From IMG/VR virus record IMGVR_UViG_3300031857_001210, positions 1 through 25,929 of that record: a DNA stretch of 25,929 bases. The stretch is one strand, 5' to 3'. Below the pieces are notes generated by a model, which saw nothing but the letters and a program-made list of their open reading frames with translations, searched no databases and was not told the DNA's origin. The position numbers and the translations under genes are program-made. This document shows positions 12,198-21,010 of the stretch, piece by piece (within the stretch, counting starts at the first letter, position 1; each line of letters starts with the position of its first letter). Source of the DNA: a virus.

Positions 12198-13954
12198 TTG
12201 GCTTTCCTTCCACTGTTTTTCCAAGAGTCATCAGGCTGGCGTTCCCAAATGTAACCATCAATCACACGCTCGTTGGCGCGGCCACCAGCGGGCTGTCCAC
12301 TTGGCGGCTTTGCTTGAGGCGTTGTTGATGGCGCTTTGGTACTGAGCAAGTCAGTGTTGGCTTTGCGCACAGCCTCCAGTGTGGAGTCGTAACTCTTGCG
12401 CAGTGCCTTGAACTCGTCAGAACTGAGGCGGAACTTATCGAAAGATTTCCCGGGGTTCTGCTCACGCCAGTCCACCCACAGCGTAGCGGCGGCTTTGTCG
12501 TAATCGGTGCGCAGTGCAAGCAACTCTGACTTGAGGCCAATGACGCGTGCTGTGTCTGTAGGCAACGCCTCGACCTGCGCGTACAAGCGGCCTTCGCTTT
12601 CGGTGGTCGCCCCCTCGCCCGGTGCCCTTGACGCCTTGCGCAACTCAACCGTCAACTGTGCAGACTTCTGCGCAAACATTTGCAGTGCCTCGATGTCTTT
12701 GTCTTGCAACTTGTATTGCAAAATTGTTCGAGGATCAATGTTCAATGGTGCGCCCATCTTCTCAATGGATCGCAACACAGCATCCTTGAGGGTTGCTGTT
12801 TGCATCAACTGGAATACACGAGGATTGCTTTCAGCATAGGCAGACATATCCAGCGCAATCTGCTTGGTTGTGTCTGCGGCTTGACCCCTGTCAATCAAAG
12901 TAGAGGCACGCTCTTCTGATTTTGTAATGCGGGCCTTTTGAGTTTCCTCTTCAGCCTTGCGATCTAGTTCTCGTTGACTTGCGGTCTTCATGCTTGACTC
13001 AGCAGGTCGGCCTTCAACAGCAGGCGTGTAAGTCGCTCCGCCAATTCCCTCGGAAGAGTAGTAGCGTGCAAACTGATCTGCCCGCTGTGGGTGGCCCGCT
13101 GGATACTGTTTATTCAACTGTCGAATTTGGGCCAACTGACCTTGCGTAACTTTTTCCACACCAACAAAAGGAATGGATGTCTCAATCGTTGACTCAAGGC
13201 CAGTATCAACGGCCTTGCCAGTGTCCTTACGAATCACGCCCTGCGGCGTACTCATAAACTTATCTTGCTGAAACTTGGCCTGCTCCATAACTTGCTTGCC
13301 GTAATCAGGGCTGATCGCATAGGCCACTTGAATGTCCCGCTCAGTGATCATGCGTGGCTCACGAGGTGCGCGTCTGGTCGCAGGGGCACCCTCAGTAGGT
13401 TCAGCACCAGCAGGTGTTCCGCCAAGAGGCGATCCGCCAGCGGGGCCAGTTACCAAGGTGGTTAACTCTTTAGGATCGTAGCCAGACATTTGCATCTGAT
13501 GCTCAAACATCAGGTTTTGACTTTGCATTGCGGCTTGCTTTTGGGCTAACTCAAGTTTGGCCTTATCAACCGCTTGCTTGCGTGCCAACTCTTTATCTGT
13601 TTCTGCGGCATACGCTTCAGCCGCATAACCAGCAGACTCACCAAAGCCGCCTGTTTTTGTTGGTCTTAGAAAGCCTGAAGCCGCCGCCATCAACGAAGTG
13701 TTAAATGGTGGACTCATGCGCGAGTCAAGGCTGTTCTTCAACGCTTCAATTTGTGAATTGAGTGCGGCCTCTTGCGCACGCTTGTTTCGCAAGGCACGCT
13801 CTAGGAAGTCCTCTTCAACAGGTGTCTCTTGCTCTAGGCCAGAGATGCGCTGTGCGGCCTGCGCAGGGTTAGGTGGCTGTGCGTTTGGTTGAGGAGCAGG
13901 GGCTGGGGGTCTTGGGGCCATTGCGCCCAATCCGCCTTGTGGTTGTTGTGCCAT
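12194..13954 (-). CDS. Internal-virion-type protein, 586 aa
   Basis: The N-terminus is Pro/Gln-rich and disordered (APRPPAPAPQPNAQPPNPAQ). A helical middle has heptad-like EAALNSQIEALKNSL and KAKLELAQKQAAMQSQNLMFEHQMQMSG. The remaining region is mixed, with SAQLTVELRKASRAPGEGATTESEGRLYAQVEALPTDTARVIGLKSELLALR and a C-terminal YIWERQPDDSWKNSGRKAK. Position and composition suggest a structural protein ejected with the DNA or part of the tail core. Homology is not recognised beyond environmental-phage hypotheticals. GAGG precedes the ATG at good spacing. Confidence 0.68.
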   Translation of the reverse strand: MAQQPQGGLGAMAPRPPAPAPQPNAQPPNPAQAAQRISGLEQETPVEEDFLERALRNKRAQEAALNSQIEALKNSLDSRMSPPFNTSLMAAASGFLRPTKTGGFGESAGYAAEAYAAETDKELARKQAVDKAKLELAQKQAAMQSQNLMFEHQMQMSGYDPKELTTLVTGPAGGSPLGGTPAGAEPTEGAPATRRAPREPRMITERDIQVAYAISPDYGKQVMEQAKFQQDKFMSTPQGVIRKDTGKAVDTGLESTIETSIPFVGVEKVTQGQLAQIRQLNKQYPAGHPQRADQFARYYSSEGIGGATYTPAVEGRPAESSMKTASQRELDRKAEEETQKARITKSEERASTLIDRGQAADTTKQIALDMSAYAESNPRVFQLMQTATLKDAVLRSIEKMGAPLNIDPRTILQYKLQDKDIEALQMFAQKSAQLTVELRKASRAPGEGATTESEGRLYAQVEALPTDTARVIGLKSELLALRTDYDKAAATLWVDWREQNPGKSFDKFRLSSDEFKALRKSYDSTLEAVRKANTDLLSTKAPSTTPQAKPPSGQPAGGRANERVIDGYIWERQPDDSWKNSGRKAK

Positions 13955-13957
13955 TTA

Positions 13958-14881
13958 TTACCTCGCCATTTTTACTGAACCGCCGCGTGCCAAATAAACA
14001 CGGGCTTTTGAACGCTGGGCCTTCCCACCGTTTTTCATAATCACAGCGCCACCGTTCGCTTTCTTCATAAAAGCGCCAAGACCAGTCAACAGGCCAGCGA
14101 TTTGAGACAGTGGGCTGTTTGAGTATGCGCCAGCCTGTGGGCCAGTTTGTTGCTGTACAGAGCCGCCGGGGACTTGGTACTGCTTCAACAACTGAGAGAA
14201 CGCCTGCGCTTGCGCCATTGGATAGTCAAGCATCTTCTGGCCCAAAGCCTGTTGCTGACCGCCAAACTCACTCATGGCCTTGAGGCCACCAAGACCAAGT
14301 TGCTGTTGCTCTTGACCCAATTGGGTAAAGCCTTGACCAGCCTGCAAAGCACGAGTCAAGTCTTGCTGTGCAAACTTGCCAGCCTCTGTATATCCAGACT
14401 GAAGGGCTTGCATTTGCTTGCCCAACAGATCGGACTGGAGGTCACGCAAAGAGTTGCCAGTGACTTGCGCCTGACGACGCGATCCAAACTGACCAGAGCC
14501 AGCCGCCGCCGCGCCAAGGTTTGGCAAGATGTTTTCTTGAATGCTTCGCTGTTGCAGGCGACCCATCTCATCCACCACGCCACGGGTGTAGGGGTTCATG
14601 TAGTCAGCCACCACATCAGGCATGGTGGTTGCGCCAGCCTGACCCATCAATTGGGATGCCGCGCCCATCGAGCCAGCGCCAGCAAATGCCACATCAGGCA
14701 CCATCTGGAAGGCTTGCTGTTGCAGTGGGCTAAAGCCTGCCACACCGCCCTGCTGGACGGCGTTCTGACCAAGGTTGGCAATGTCTTGAAGGTAGTTTGT
14801 GTAGAACTCTGGCGCGGTCGCTTGCGTTTGCGTCGTCGTCGTTACATCTGGTAGGGGATCACCCTGAAACAGTCCAGCCAT
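13958..14881 (-). CDS. Gln-rich virion protein, 307 aa
   Basis: The protein has the layout of a recurrent environmental podovirus virion family: N-terminal TQTQATAPEFYTNYLQDIANLGQNA, then GVAGFSPLQQQAFQMV, PYTRGVVDEMGRLQQRSIQENILPNLGAAAAGSGQFGSRRQAQVTGNSL, a Gln/Leu-rich helical core and a basic C-terminus with FMKKANGGAVIMKNGG and ARGGSVKMAR. Likely an internal virion or tail-core protein (T7 gp14/15 position). Its ATG overlaps the stop of the upstream gene by one base (TAATG). Confidence 0.75.
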   Translation of the reverse strand: MAGLFQGDPLPDVTTTTQTQATAPEFYTNYLQDIANLGQNAVQQGGVAGFSPLQQQAFQMVPDVAFAGAGSMGAASQLMGQAGATTMPDVVADYMNPYTRGVVDEMGRLQQRSIQENILPNLGAAAAGSGQFGSRRQAQVTGNSLRDLQSDLLGKQMQALQSGYTEAGKFAQQDLTRALQAGQGFTQLGQEQQQLGLGGLKAMSEFGGQQQALGQKMLDYPMAQAQAFSQLLKQYQVPGGSVQQQTGPQAGAYSNSPLSQIAGLLTGLGAFMKKANGGAVIMKNGGKAQRSKARVYLARGGSVKMAR

Positions 14882-17800
14882 TATCTGGCTCCTTTCAAGT
14901 AGGAAGTAAGCGCCTTAGTCTTGGGCGGAATCTTATTCACGGGCGCAGACCGCTTGTGCGCCCTAATATTTTCCCTGAATTTATCCAAAGCCTGTGCGCC
15001 TGCTTTTGTAGAACCGTTGCCAATTTGGGCTACGGTCTCAGCGTCGATTACATACTCACCGTCAGCCAGCATCGCTGGGATGTCGTCGGATTGACCATCG
15101 CCGGGGCCATGCACTGACGCACCCTTGCGGAAGTTCAAGCGACCTTGGGTGATTGGCACATTTGAGAACGCAGGCAGGCCACCGCTCTTCATGCCTATGC
15201 CAGCAGGCGGCACGCCTTGGGGGATAGAGGGCTGTGTTGGAGCCATACCCATTTGGGGCAGTGCCTGCTGTGGAGGCACTTGCTGTGCGTTCTGAGCGGC
15301 CTGTGGAGGCATCTGAGGTTGCCCTTGTGGTTGCTGTGGCTGTTGCTGGAACGGCGCAGGGTTGCGCAGGTTCTGCAAGGGGTCAACAGGTGTGCCAAAG
15401 GTGTAGTAAGTCTGAGGCGCTGTCTGACCCAAACCGCCTTGAGGCATACCGCCCTCGGCCATACCTTCACCCATTTGGGTTTCGTACTCATCGTCCATCA
15501 GTTCGTCGTACTCTTCGCTTGGGCCAAACTCGGCCTCGTCGTAGCGTGCGTAGTCCCCGGGGTTCACCTCGTTGAAGCCGGGGGCGTTGAGGTTTTGATA
15601 CAACTCAGTGCCGTAGAGTTCGGGCATCTGCTCTGGCGTGCCATATTGGTCGTAGCCAACATAGTTTGCTGGGCCAATACCAAAGTCTGTCGTGCGTGGA
15701 TCGATTGCGCCAACGCCACCCATGTCAAAACCACCACCGCCTCCGCCTGTACCGCCACCGAACAGGTCAGTGTTGCCAAGCAGTGCGCCCAAAACAGCGC
15801 CTGCGGCTCCTGCGCCACCGTAAGTGTTCAGGCTTGCAAGCAAGTCAGCAATTGCGCTTTCGCTGGCCGCATTGGCTCTGTTTTCGGCAACCCTTTCTTG
15901 AATAGTTGGGTCGTTTGTGATGTCAGTTGCGCCAGTACCGCCCGCGCCCGTTACTTGCGTAGGGCCAGTCACGCGACCACCACCCAAAGGAATCACATTG
16001 CCTTGGGGGTCGTATACGCCAACAATGTTGCCAAAGCCATCGGTCACGATAGCGTTGCCTTCATCGTCGTATGTTGTATCGTATGCGTCAACAGTCCTAA
16101 AGACATTGCCGTCGGCGTCATAAACAATTTGTGAGCCGTCGTCAAATGTCTCAATACTAGAGCCGTCGTCAAAGTATTGAATGTTGCCTTGACCTGCTTG
16201 AGTCAAGCCGCCAGTTGTAACCGCTTCGCCATCTTGCGCAACCACCTCGCCGTTTGCATCAGTCACAAACACGATGTTGCTGTCCTCGTCAATAGTCACT
16301 GTGCTACCGTCGTCGTCCACATAGGTGGCTGTGCCGTCACCATTAGAAACAAATCCTTCGGGCCAGCCTTCTGGTGTGAAATCTAATCCTGTGCCTCGGC
16401 CCTCGTTGCTGTAAGTGTTGCCTACTGGGTTGCGGTTTCCAGTCAATGTGTAACCCGTCATGGTGGGGTCATCTGACTCACCAAAGTTATAGTCCACATT
16501 TTGGAAGTCTTGAACCTCTTCATCTGTGTCTGAATAATTGGGGTCACGCGCAGACAAACTGCGAGTTGCAAACGCAGGCGCAACTTCAAAATCGTCTGTT
16601 GCCTCGGTTACATCAACAACTTCGCCATCTGCGTCGTAAGTGATGGACGAGCCATCATCAAAGTATTGAGTGATTGTGCCGTCTTCGTTTTCCTCTTCCT
16701 CAACTGGCTCAATTTCTTCGTCCTCATAATCTTCGCCTTCCGCTTCGCCGCCCTCGGCCATTTTGAATAAGCCGCCTTTCTTCCCAAAATCCATGTCGTC
16801 GTAATATGAGTAGTCGTCTTCGTATGCGTAGTTGTCATCATAGGAATACTCGTCATCATACGAATACTCGTCATCAGCAGAATACTCATCTCCAGCCGTG
16901 TACTCATCATCAAAAGACTCGTCTCCAGCAAAAGTGCCGTCAGCGTATTGGTATATGTTGCCGCTTGAGTCATACAAATTGCCGTCATCATCAGTGAAGA
17001 AACTTCCTTCTGACTCCGCTACATCTTCATCACCAGCATAGGTTCCATCAGCGTACTGGTAAAGGTTACCGCTAGAGTCGTACAGGTTGCCATCGTCATC
17101 AGTAAAGAAGCCTTGGTCTGAATCTACTGTGTCTTCGTCACCAGCATAGGTGCCATCTGCGTATTGATAAATATTGCCGTTGGAATCGTACAGGTTGCCG
17201 TCATCATCAGTGAAGAATCCCTGTTCTGACTCTGTTGTATCCTCGTCACCAGTTACAAGCGTGTCTGACCCATCAATAACCTCGCCGTCACCGTCGTATG
17301 TAACGCCATCGGTGTCAGTGTAAGAAACAATGTCACCGTCTTCGTCGTATGTGATTACAGTGCCATCATCCAATGTTTCGGTTGTATTACCTCCAGCATC
17401 TAAATCTCCGCCGCCCTCGGTTATCTCATTACCGTCAGCGTCGTAAACAGAGCCGTCTGTGTCAGTGTAAGAAACAATGTCACCATTCTCATCAAGCGTA
17501 ACAACAGTGCCATCGTCTAACACTTGCGTAGTTGTGCCGTCGTCATCAGTGGTGGTGTCAAGATCATCGCCAGCATCACCAGTGTCGTCATCATCAGTGC
17601 CGTCTTTTTTTTCGTCCGCAAGAACAAGGTTTCCATCTTCATCAGTGCTATACAACTCTGAGCCATCTTCCATGCTGTAGGTTGTATTGCCAACGGTGTA
17701 TGTGCCATCGCCGTTATCAATAGCGCCTTCAGGCAATCCTAAAGATTCGTCAGCAAGCGTTCCCTCGTATGCCTTGTCAGCCGTAATTGTTGACGACCCT

Positions 17801-18996
17801 GCTACGCCTGTCTTAGTTGTACCAGTCTTGGCTGTCTTAGTTGCATCAGTTTTAGTTGCGCCAGTTTTAGTTGCGCCAGTTTTGGTCGCGCCTGTCTTAG
17901 TTGCACCAGTTTTGGTTGTGCCAGTCCCACCTTTTGGAACAAATGGAGGTGTTCCAACACCAGTTTTTGTGGTGCCAGTTGTGCCTGTTTTAGTTGTTCC
18001 AGTTCCTGTAGTTTTAGTTGTTCCCGTTTTTCCTGTTGTGTCAGCGCCCTTGATTACAGAGGTGACGCCAGTTCCTGTTTTCGTAGTCCCAGTGCCTGCT
18101 GTGCCTGTGGTCTTAGTAGTACCCGTTCCTGTTGTACCAGTTGTCTTTGTAGTTCCAGTGCCTGCCGTACCCGTAGTTTTTGTAGTTCCCGTTCCAGCAG
18201 TTCCTGTGGTTTTTGTGGTGCCCGTGCCTGCTGTTCCCGTGGTCTTTGTGGTTCCAGTTCCAGCAGTTCCAGTGCCCCTGACAGTTCCAGTTCCAGCGGT
18301 GCCAGTCCCAGCGGTTTTAGTTCCGCCAGTCAATTTGTCAATTACAAACTTGGTTCCAGCACCAAGAGCGGCACCAGTCAACGCATTTGTCAATGTGCTG
18401 GTCACACCTGAACCTGACTTTGTTCCGCCAGTTGTGCCAGTAGTTTTGCCTGTACCAGAACCCGTAGAGGTAAGAGTTTTTGACCCTGTTGCGCCAGTAG
18501 CACCAGTAGTCTTGCCAGTGCCAGTGCCAGTTGATGTCAAAGTCTTTGCGCCAGCGCCACCAGTAGTGCCAATGGTTCCAGTAGTCTTGCTGGTTAACCC
18601 GGGCAACTTTGAGGTTGTCCCAGCCGCAGTGGTTCCAGCAACTTTTCCAGCCGTAGCGCCAGTAGTCTTTCCAGCGCCCGTAGGGCCTTTTAGAGCGGAT
18701 GTAACAGCATTCTTAGGCTGACCTGCCATGTTGCCAAATTTATCGACTGTGCCCTTTCCTGCGCCTCCCATAGCGCCAGCACCGCCACGGCCACCACCCA
18801 TGCCACCACCCATTGGCAGATAACCTTCGGTGTCTCCCATTGGGCCGTAACCACTTGATCCAGCCAATTGGCGGATCGCTGAAGTGATTGGAGTCTCGCC
18901 ACGCAATGCGGCGGCACGGTCACCTGCACGGGTGTCTTGATACCTTTGAAACCGTGGCAATTGATTAACTGCTTTGCGTTTTTCTAAAATTGCCAT
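14881..18996 (-). CDS. Giant low-complexity virion protein, 1371 aa
   Basis: N-terminus (MAILEKRKAVNQLPRFQRYQ...) followed by a glycine-rich MGGGMGGGRGG segment. Residues about 100-405 are Thr/Gly/Lys/Ala-rich with seven 11-residue TGTAGTGTTKT units (231-307) and five GATKT units (364-388). Residues about 406-780 are strongly acidic, with DxDGN-type loops and three 36-residue repeats. A C-terminal Q/P-rich part ends in a conserved-looking block (HGPGDGQSDDIPAMLADGEYVIDAETVAQIGNGS...KFRENIRAHKR, from about 1295) that recurs at the ends of environmental phage structural proteins. The acidic loops may bind calcium. A role in the virion is inferred from the operon; a fibrous or DNA-ejection component is possible. 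Confidence 0.72.
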   Translation of the reverse strand: MAILEKRKAVNQLPRFQRYQDTRAGDRAAALRGETPITSAIRQLAGSSGYGPMGDTEGYLPMGGGMGGGRGGAGAMGGAGKGTVDKFGNMAGQPKNAVTSALKGPTGAGKTTGATAGKVAGTTAAGTTSKLPGLTSKTTGTIGTTGGAGAKTLTSTGTGTGKTTGATGATGSKTLTSTGSGTGKTTGTTGGTKSGSGVTSTLTNALTGAALGAGTKFVIDKLTGGTKTAGTGTAGTGTVRGTGTAGTGTTKTTGTAGTGTTKTTGTAGTGTTKTTGTAGTGTTKTTGTTGTGTTKTTGTAGTGTTKTGTGVTSVIKGADTTGKTGTTKTTGTGTTKTGTTGTTKTGVGTPPFVPKGGTGTTKTGATKTGATKTGATKTGATKTDATKTAKTGTTKTGVAGSSTITADKAYEGTLADESLGLPEGAIDNGDGTYTVGNTTYSMEDGSELYSTDEDGNLVLADEKKDGTDDDDTGDAGDDLDTTTDDDGTTTQVLDDGTVVTLDENGDIVSYTDTDGSVYDADGNEITEGGGDLDAGGNTTETLDDGTVITYDEDGDIVSYTDTDGVTYDGDGEVIDGSDTLVTGDEDTTESEQGFFTDDDGNLYDSNGNIYQYADGTYAGDEDTVDSDQGFFTDDDGNLYDSSGNLYQYADGTYAGDEDVAESEGSFFTDDDGNLYDSSGNIYQYADGTFAGDESFDDEYTAGDEYSADDEYSYDDEYSYDDNYAYEDDYSYYDDMDFGKKGGLFKMAEGGEAEGEDYEDEEIEPVEEEENEDGTITQYFDDGSSITYDADGEVVDVTEATDDFEVAPAFATRSLSARDPNYSDTDEEVQDFQNVDYNFGESDDPTMTGYTLTGNRNPVGNTYSNEGRGTGLDFTPEGWPEGFVSNGDGTATYVDDDGSTVTIDEDSNIVFVTDANGEVVAQDGEAVTTGGLTQAGQGNIQYFDDGSSIETFDDGSQIVYDADGNVFRTVDAYDTTYDDEGNAIVTDGFGNIVGVYDPQGNVIPLGGGRVTGPTQVTGAGGTGATDITNDPTIQERVAENRANAASESAIADLLASLNTYGGAGAAGAVLGALLGNTDLFGGGTGGGGGGFDMGGVGAIDPRTTDFGIGPANYVGYDQYGTPEQMPELYGTELYQNLNAPGFNEVNPGDYARYDEAEFGPSEEYDELMDDEYETQMGEGMAEGGMPQGGLGQTAPQTYYTFGTPVDPLQNLRNPAPFQQQPQQPQGQPQMPPQAAQNAQQVPPQQALPQMGMAPTQPSIPQGVPPAGIGMKSGGLPAFSNVPITQGRLNFRKGASVHGPGDGQSDDIPAMLADGEYVIDAETVAQIGNGSTKAGAQALDKFRENIRAHKRSAPVNKIPPKTKALTSYLKGAR
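16789..16926 (-). repeat. Acidic DDEYSY-type short repeats
   Basis: Residues 691-736 of the giant protein read as irregular 5-6-residue Asp/Glu/Tyr units (DDEY, GDEY, DDEYSY, DDNYAY, EDDYSY). They directly follow the 36-residue repeats and precede a KKGGLFKMAEGG segment, forming one of the most acidic parts of the protein. Confidence 0.75.
16927..17250 (-). repeat. Three 36-residue (108-bp) acidic repeats
   Basis: Residues 583-618, 619-654 and 655-690 are tandem copies of a unit with GDED, S/E-rich turn, FFTDDDGNLYDSxGNxYQYADGTxA. The DDDGNLYD loop resembles calcium-binding DxDGN loops (inference). The copies differ by several residues and by many synonymous bases, so they are old and maintained at the protein level. 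Confidence 0.85.
17833..17907 (-). repeat. Five GATKT pentapeptide repeats
   Basis: Residues 364-388 are GATKT four times then DATKT, a 15-bp tandem unit in the coding sequence. Each contributes one lysine at a fixed phase. Confidence 0.85.
18076..18306 (-). repeat. Seven TGTAGTGTTKT 11-residue repeats
   Basis: Residues 231-307 of the giant protein are seven units of an 11-residue pattern (the first ends VRG, the sixth has TGTT at its start). Codons in equivalent positions vary widely between units. One basic residue occurs per unit at the same phase. Confidence 0.85.
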
Positions 18997-19001
18997 GATG
19001 C

Positions 19002-21008
19002 TTATCCTTTACGATTAACTAAAGTTGACAGGCCAGATATTTTGGAGACTGGCGTCAACTTGCTCACATTCGCTTTGAGAGGAGCGGTTTTCTTTGTGGC
19101 CGAAACTGGAATCAGTTTTGATATAGCCATTGATTTAGGAACAACTTTGCTTCCAATTTGAGAGGCAACACCTTTAACCAACTGCTTACCAATTGACGGT
19201 GTCTTGGCAGTCTTAACGCCAAGTGCTTTATTGATACCGCTTCTGACGCCACCTTTGATTGCGCCAGTTACAGCCTTTGTCACTGCACCTTTTACAATGT
19301 TTCCAAGCACATCAGTTTTTGCACCAGTAGTGCTGGCTTGGTTCAAGCCGCCTGTTGTTGTGGCGTCTGCGGCAGAATCTACATTAAGGTTGGTATTGCC
19401 TGACTGGACTTGCGTTAACCCACCTACGGTGTCTGTTGCGCCAGTGGTGTCTGTTGCGCCAGTGGTTCCTGTTGTGTCAGCAACAATATCTGCGGCGCGA
19501 GTAATAACATCGTCACCTGTTGTATCTGCTACTACAGTTGCAACACCATCATCGTCAACAACAACCGTTTTGTCGCCTTGATCACCTGACACTGCGGTCA
19601 ATCCACTGATGACATCATCACCTGTGTCAATATCTGAGCCACCAGTCAATTGAGTGTTCAGCGTATTCAATCCGCCAATGGTGGTGTCTCCTGCTGTGTC
19701 ATCCGCCGTAGCAACTGTTGTGCCGAGAGTTGTGTCAAGCGTTGTATCAAGTGTTGTGTCAAGCCCTGTATCGCCAGATGTGCCTACAGTTGCGCCACCT
19801 GTATCGGTGTTGAGACTTGTAATGATGTCAGCAACGCTGTCTAAACCGCCAGAATCACCGACCAAGTTTGAGCCTGTTGTATCGCCGCTGTTTAAAACGG
19901 TTGATACAGTATCACCGCCGCCAGTGCTGGTGACATTGTCTGCGCCAAAAATCGTATCCGCAGTTGAACCCGTTGTCGATCCTGTAGTTGATCCTGTGCC
20001 TGAATCCGCAGTTGTAATGCCCTGACTGAGTACCCAATCCATTGTGGAGTCATCAAGGCCATAATGCGATTGAATTTGATCCGCAGTAAGACCAGAACTG
20101 GCAATGATTGCGTTGGTTGCGCCGTAATCACCACTGCCCCACGCCGCTGTAATTGCATCGTAGGGATTGGTGGACGCTGTAATTGTTGTTGCGCCTGTGT
20201 CACCAGTAAATGTGCTATCAACGCCTGTGTTGTCAACGCCTATATTGGAAACGGTAACTTGAGAAACGATGTCCGACGATACGCCAGCACCGTCGGTGTT
20301 TAAATCTACAGCGCCCGTTACCAACGATGTGCTACCCGCCCCAGATGTATCAACAGTATCAAAATTGGAAACGGTGGTAGTGAATGTGTCACCAACAGTT
20401 GTGTCTACGCTGGTTGTCGTTGATCCAGAGTCAAACCCAGCCACAAAGTCGGCGTTGGCTGTGGTGCCCACAGCATTTATTGCGTCTGTTGCTGTGCTGA
20501 TTACAGAATCAGAAACAATGTTGGTGAGTGTCGTAACGCCTGCATTAACCACTCCACCGACAAGACCGCCAGTGAAGCCATCAACAAAGTCGCCGCCTTT
20601 GATTTCCGCAACAGTTCCAGCAACAAGACCTTGACCGATAGATGTGCCAACAACATTAGAGATGGCCGCGTCAACTCCTGACTCAATCAGCGTTGACGAA
20701 ACTGAACCTGCAACTGGGCCAACAACTGAAGGCGCAAGATATGAAGTTCCAGCAGACAAAACGACATCCATGAGGTCGCCGCCACGAGCCGCAGTAACAA
20801 TTCCAGAGGTAACAAAAGGCGGAATGCCAACAGCCGCGCCAGCAATTTGCAAAAGCACTGGCAAAGGATCGTCAAGGACTGCTTGAACCGTGTCGCCAAC
20901 AAACTCAACAACATCACCGACGGCATCAACAACGCTTTCGACAACATCGCCGACTGCCTCAAAGACATCACCAACAACATCGCTTACAAATTCAACAACT
21001 GCTGACAT
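19002..21008 (-). CDS. Large Thr/Asp/Gly/Val-rich virion protein, 668 aa
   Basis: The N-terminal about 45 residues are a Val/Asp amphipathic repeat (VVGDVFEAVGDVVESVVDAVGDVVEFVGD), followed by LLQIAGAAVGIPPFVTSGIVTAARGGDLMDVVLSAGTSYLAPSVVG, a Gly/Ala segment that may insert in or cross a membrane. The middle is low-complexity and Thr/Asp/Gly/Ser-rich with TTGSTTGST, LDTTLDTTLDTT and GATDTTGATD runs. The C-terminus (residues about 590-668) is basic, with GAVTKAVTGAIKGGVRSGINKALG and LVNRKG. A structural or ejected role is inferred from the operon. GGGAG precedes the ATG. Confidence 0.7.
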   Translation of the reverse strand: MSAVVEFVSDVVGDVFEAVGDVVESVVDAVGDVVEFVGDTVQAVLDDPLPVLLQIAGAAVGIPPFVTSGIVTAARGGDLMDVVLSAGTSYLAPSVVGPVAGSVSSTLIESGVDAAISNVVGTSIGQGLVAGTVAEIKGGDFVDGFTGGLVGGVVNAGVTTLTNIVSDSVISTATDAINAVGTTANADFVAGFDSGSTTTSVDTTVGDTFTTTVSNFDTVDTSGAGSTSLVTGAVDLNTDGAGVSSDIVSQVTVSNIGVDNTGVDSTFTGDTGATTITASTNPYDAITAAWGSGDYGATNAIIASSGLTADQIQSHYGLDDSTMDWVLSQGITTADSGTGSTTGSTTGSTADTIFGADNVTSTGGGDTVSTVLNSGDTTGSNLVGDSGGLDSVADIITSLNTDTGGATVGTSGDTGLDTTLDTTLDTTLGTTVATADDTAGDTTIGGLNTLNTQLTGGSDIDTGDDVISGLTAVSGDQGDKTVVVDDDGVATVVADTTGDDVITRAADIVADTTGTTGATDTTGATDTVGGLTQVQSGNTNLNVDSAADATTTGGLNQASTTGAKTDVLGNIVKGAVTKAVTGAIKGGVRSGINKALGVKTAKTPSIGKQLVKGVASQIGSKVVPKSMAISKLIPVSATKKTAPLKANVSKLTPVSKISGLSTLVNRKG

Positions 21009-21010
21009 AA

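Noticed and set aside
14147-14854. A 235-aa plus-strand open frame
   Set aside because: Antisense of the Gln/Leu-rich 307-aa virion protein; Leu/His-rich by strand composition.
15217-16134. A 305-aa plus-strand open frame
   Set aside because: Antisense shadow of the giant virion protein; it opposes the operon direction and has no protein-like pattern.
18076-18306. 33-bp tandem repeats that could suggest a CRISPR or satellite array
   Set aside because: The period equals 11 codons, the frame is open throughout, and the DNA units differ at many synonymous positions; no spacers of constant length.
17687-18721. A 344-aa plus-strand open frame rich in Val and Pro
   Set aside because: It is the antisense reading of the Thr/Gly/Lys repeats of the 1371-aa protein; the low-complexity pattern leaves stops absent on the other strand. 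No ribosome-binding site or conserved motif.
19002-21008. Secreted adhesin or RTX toxin identity for the Thr/Asp-rich protein
   Set aside because: No signal peptide and no GGxGxDxUx nonapeptides; operon position favours a virion protein.
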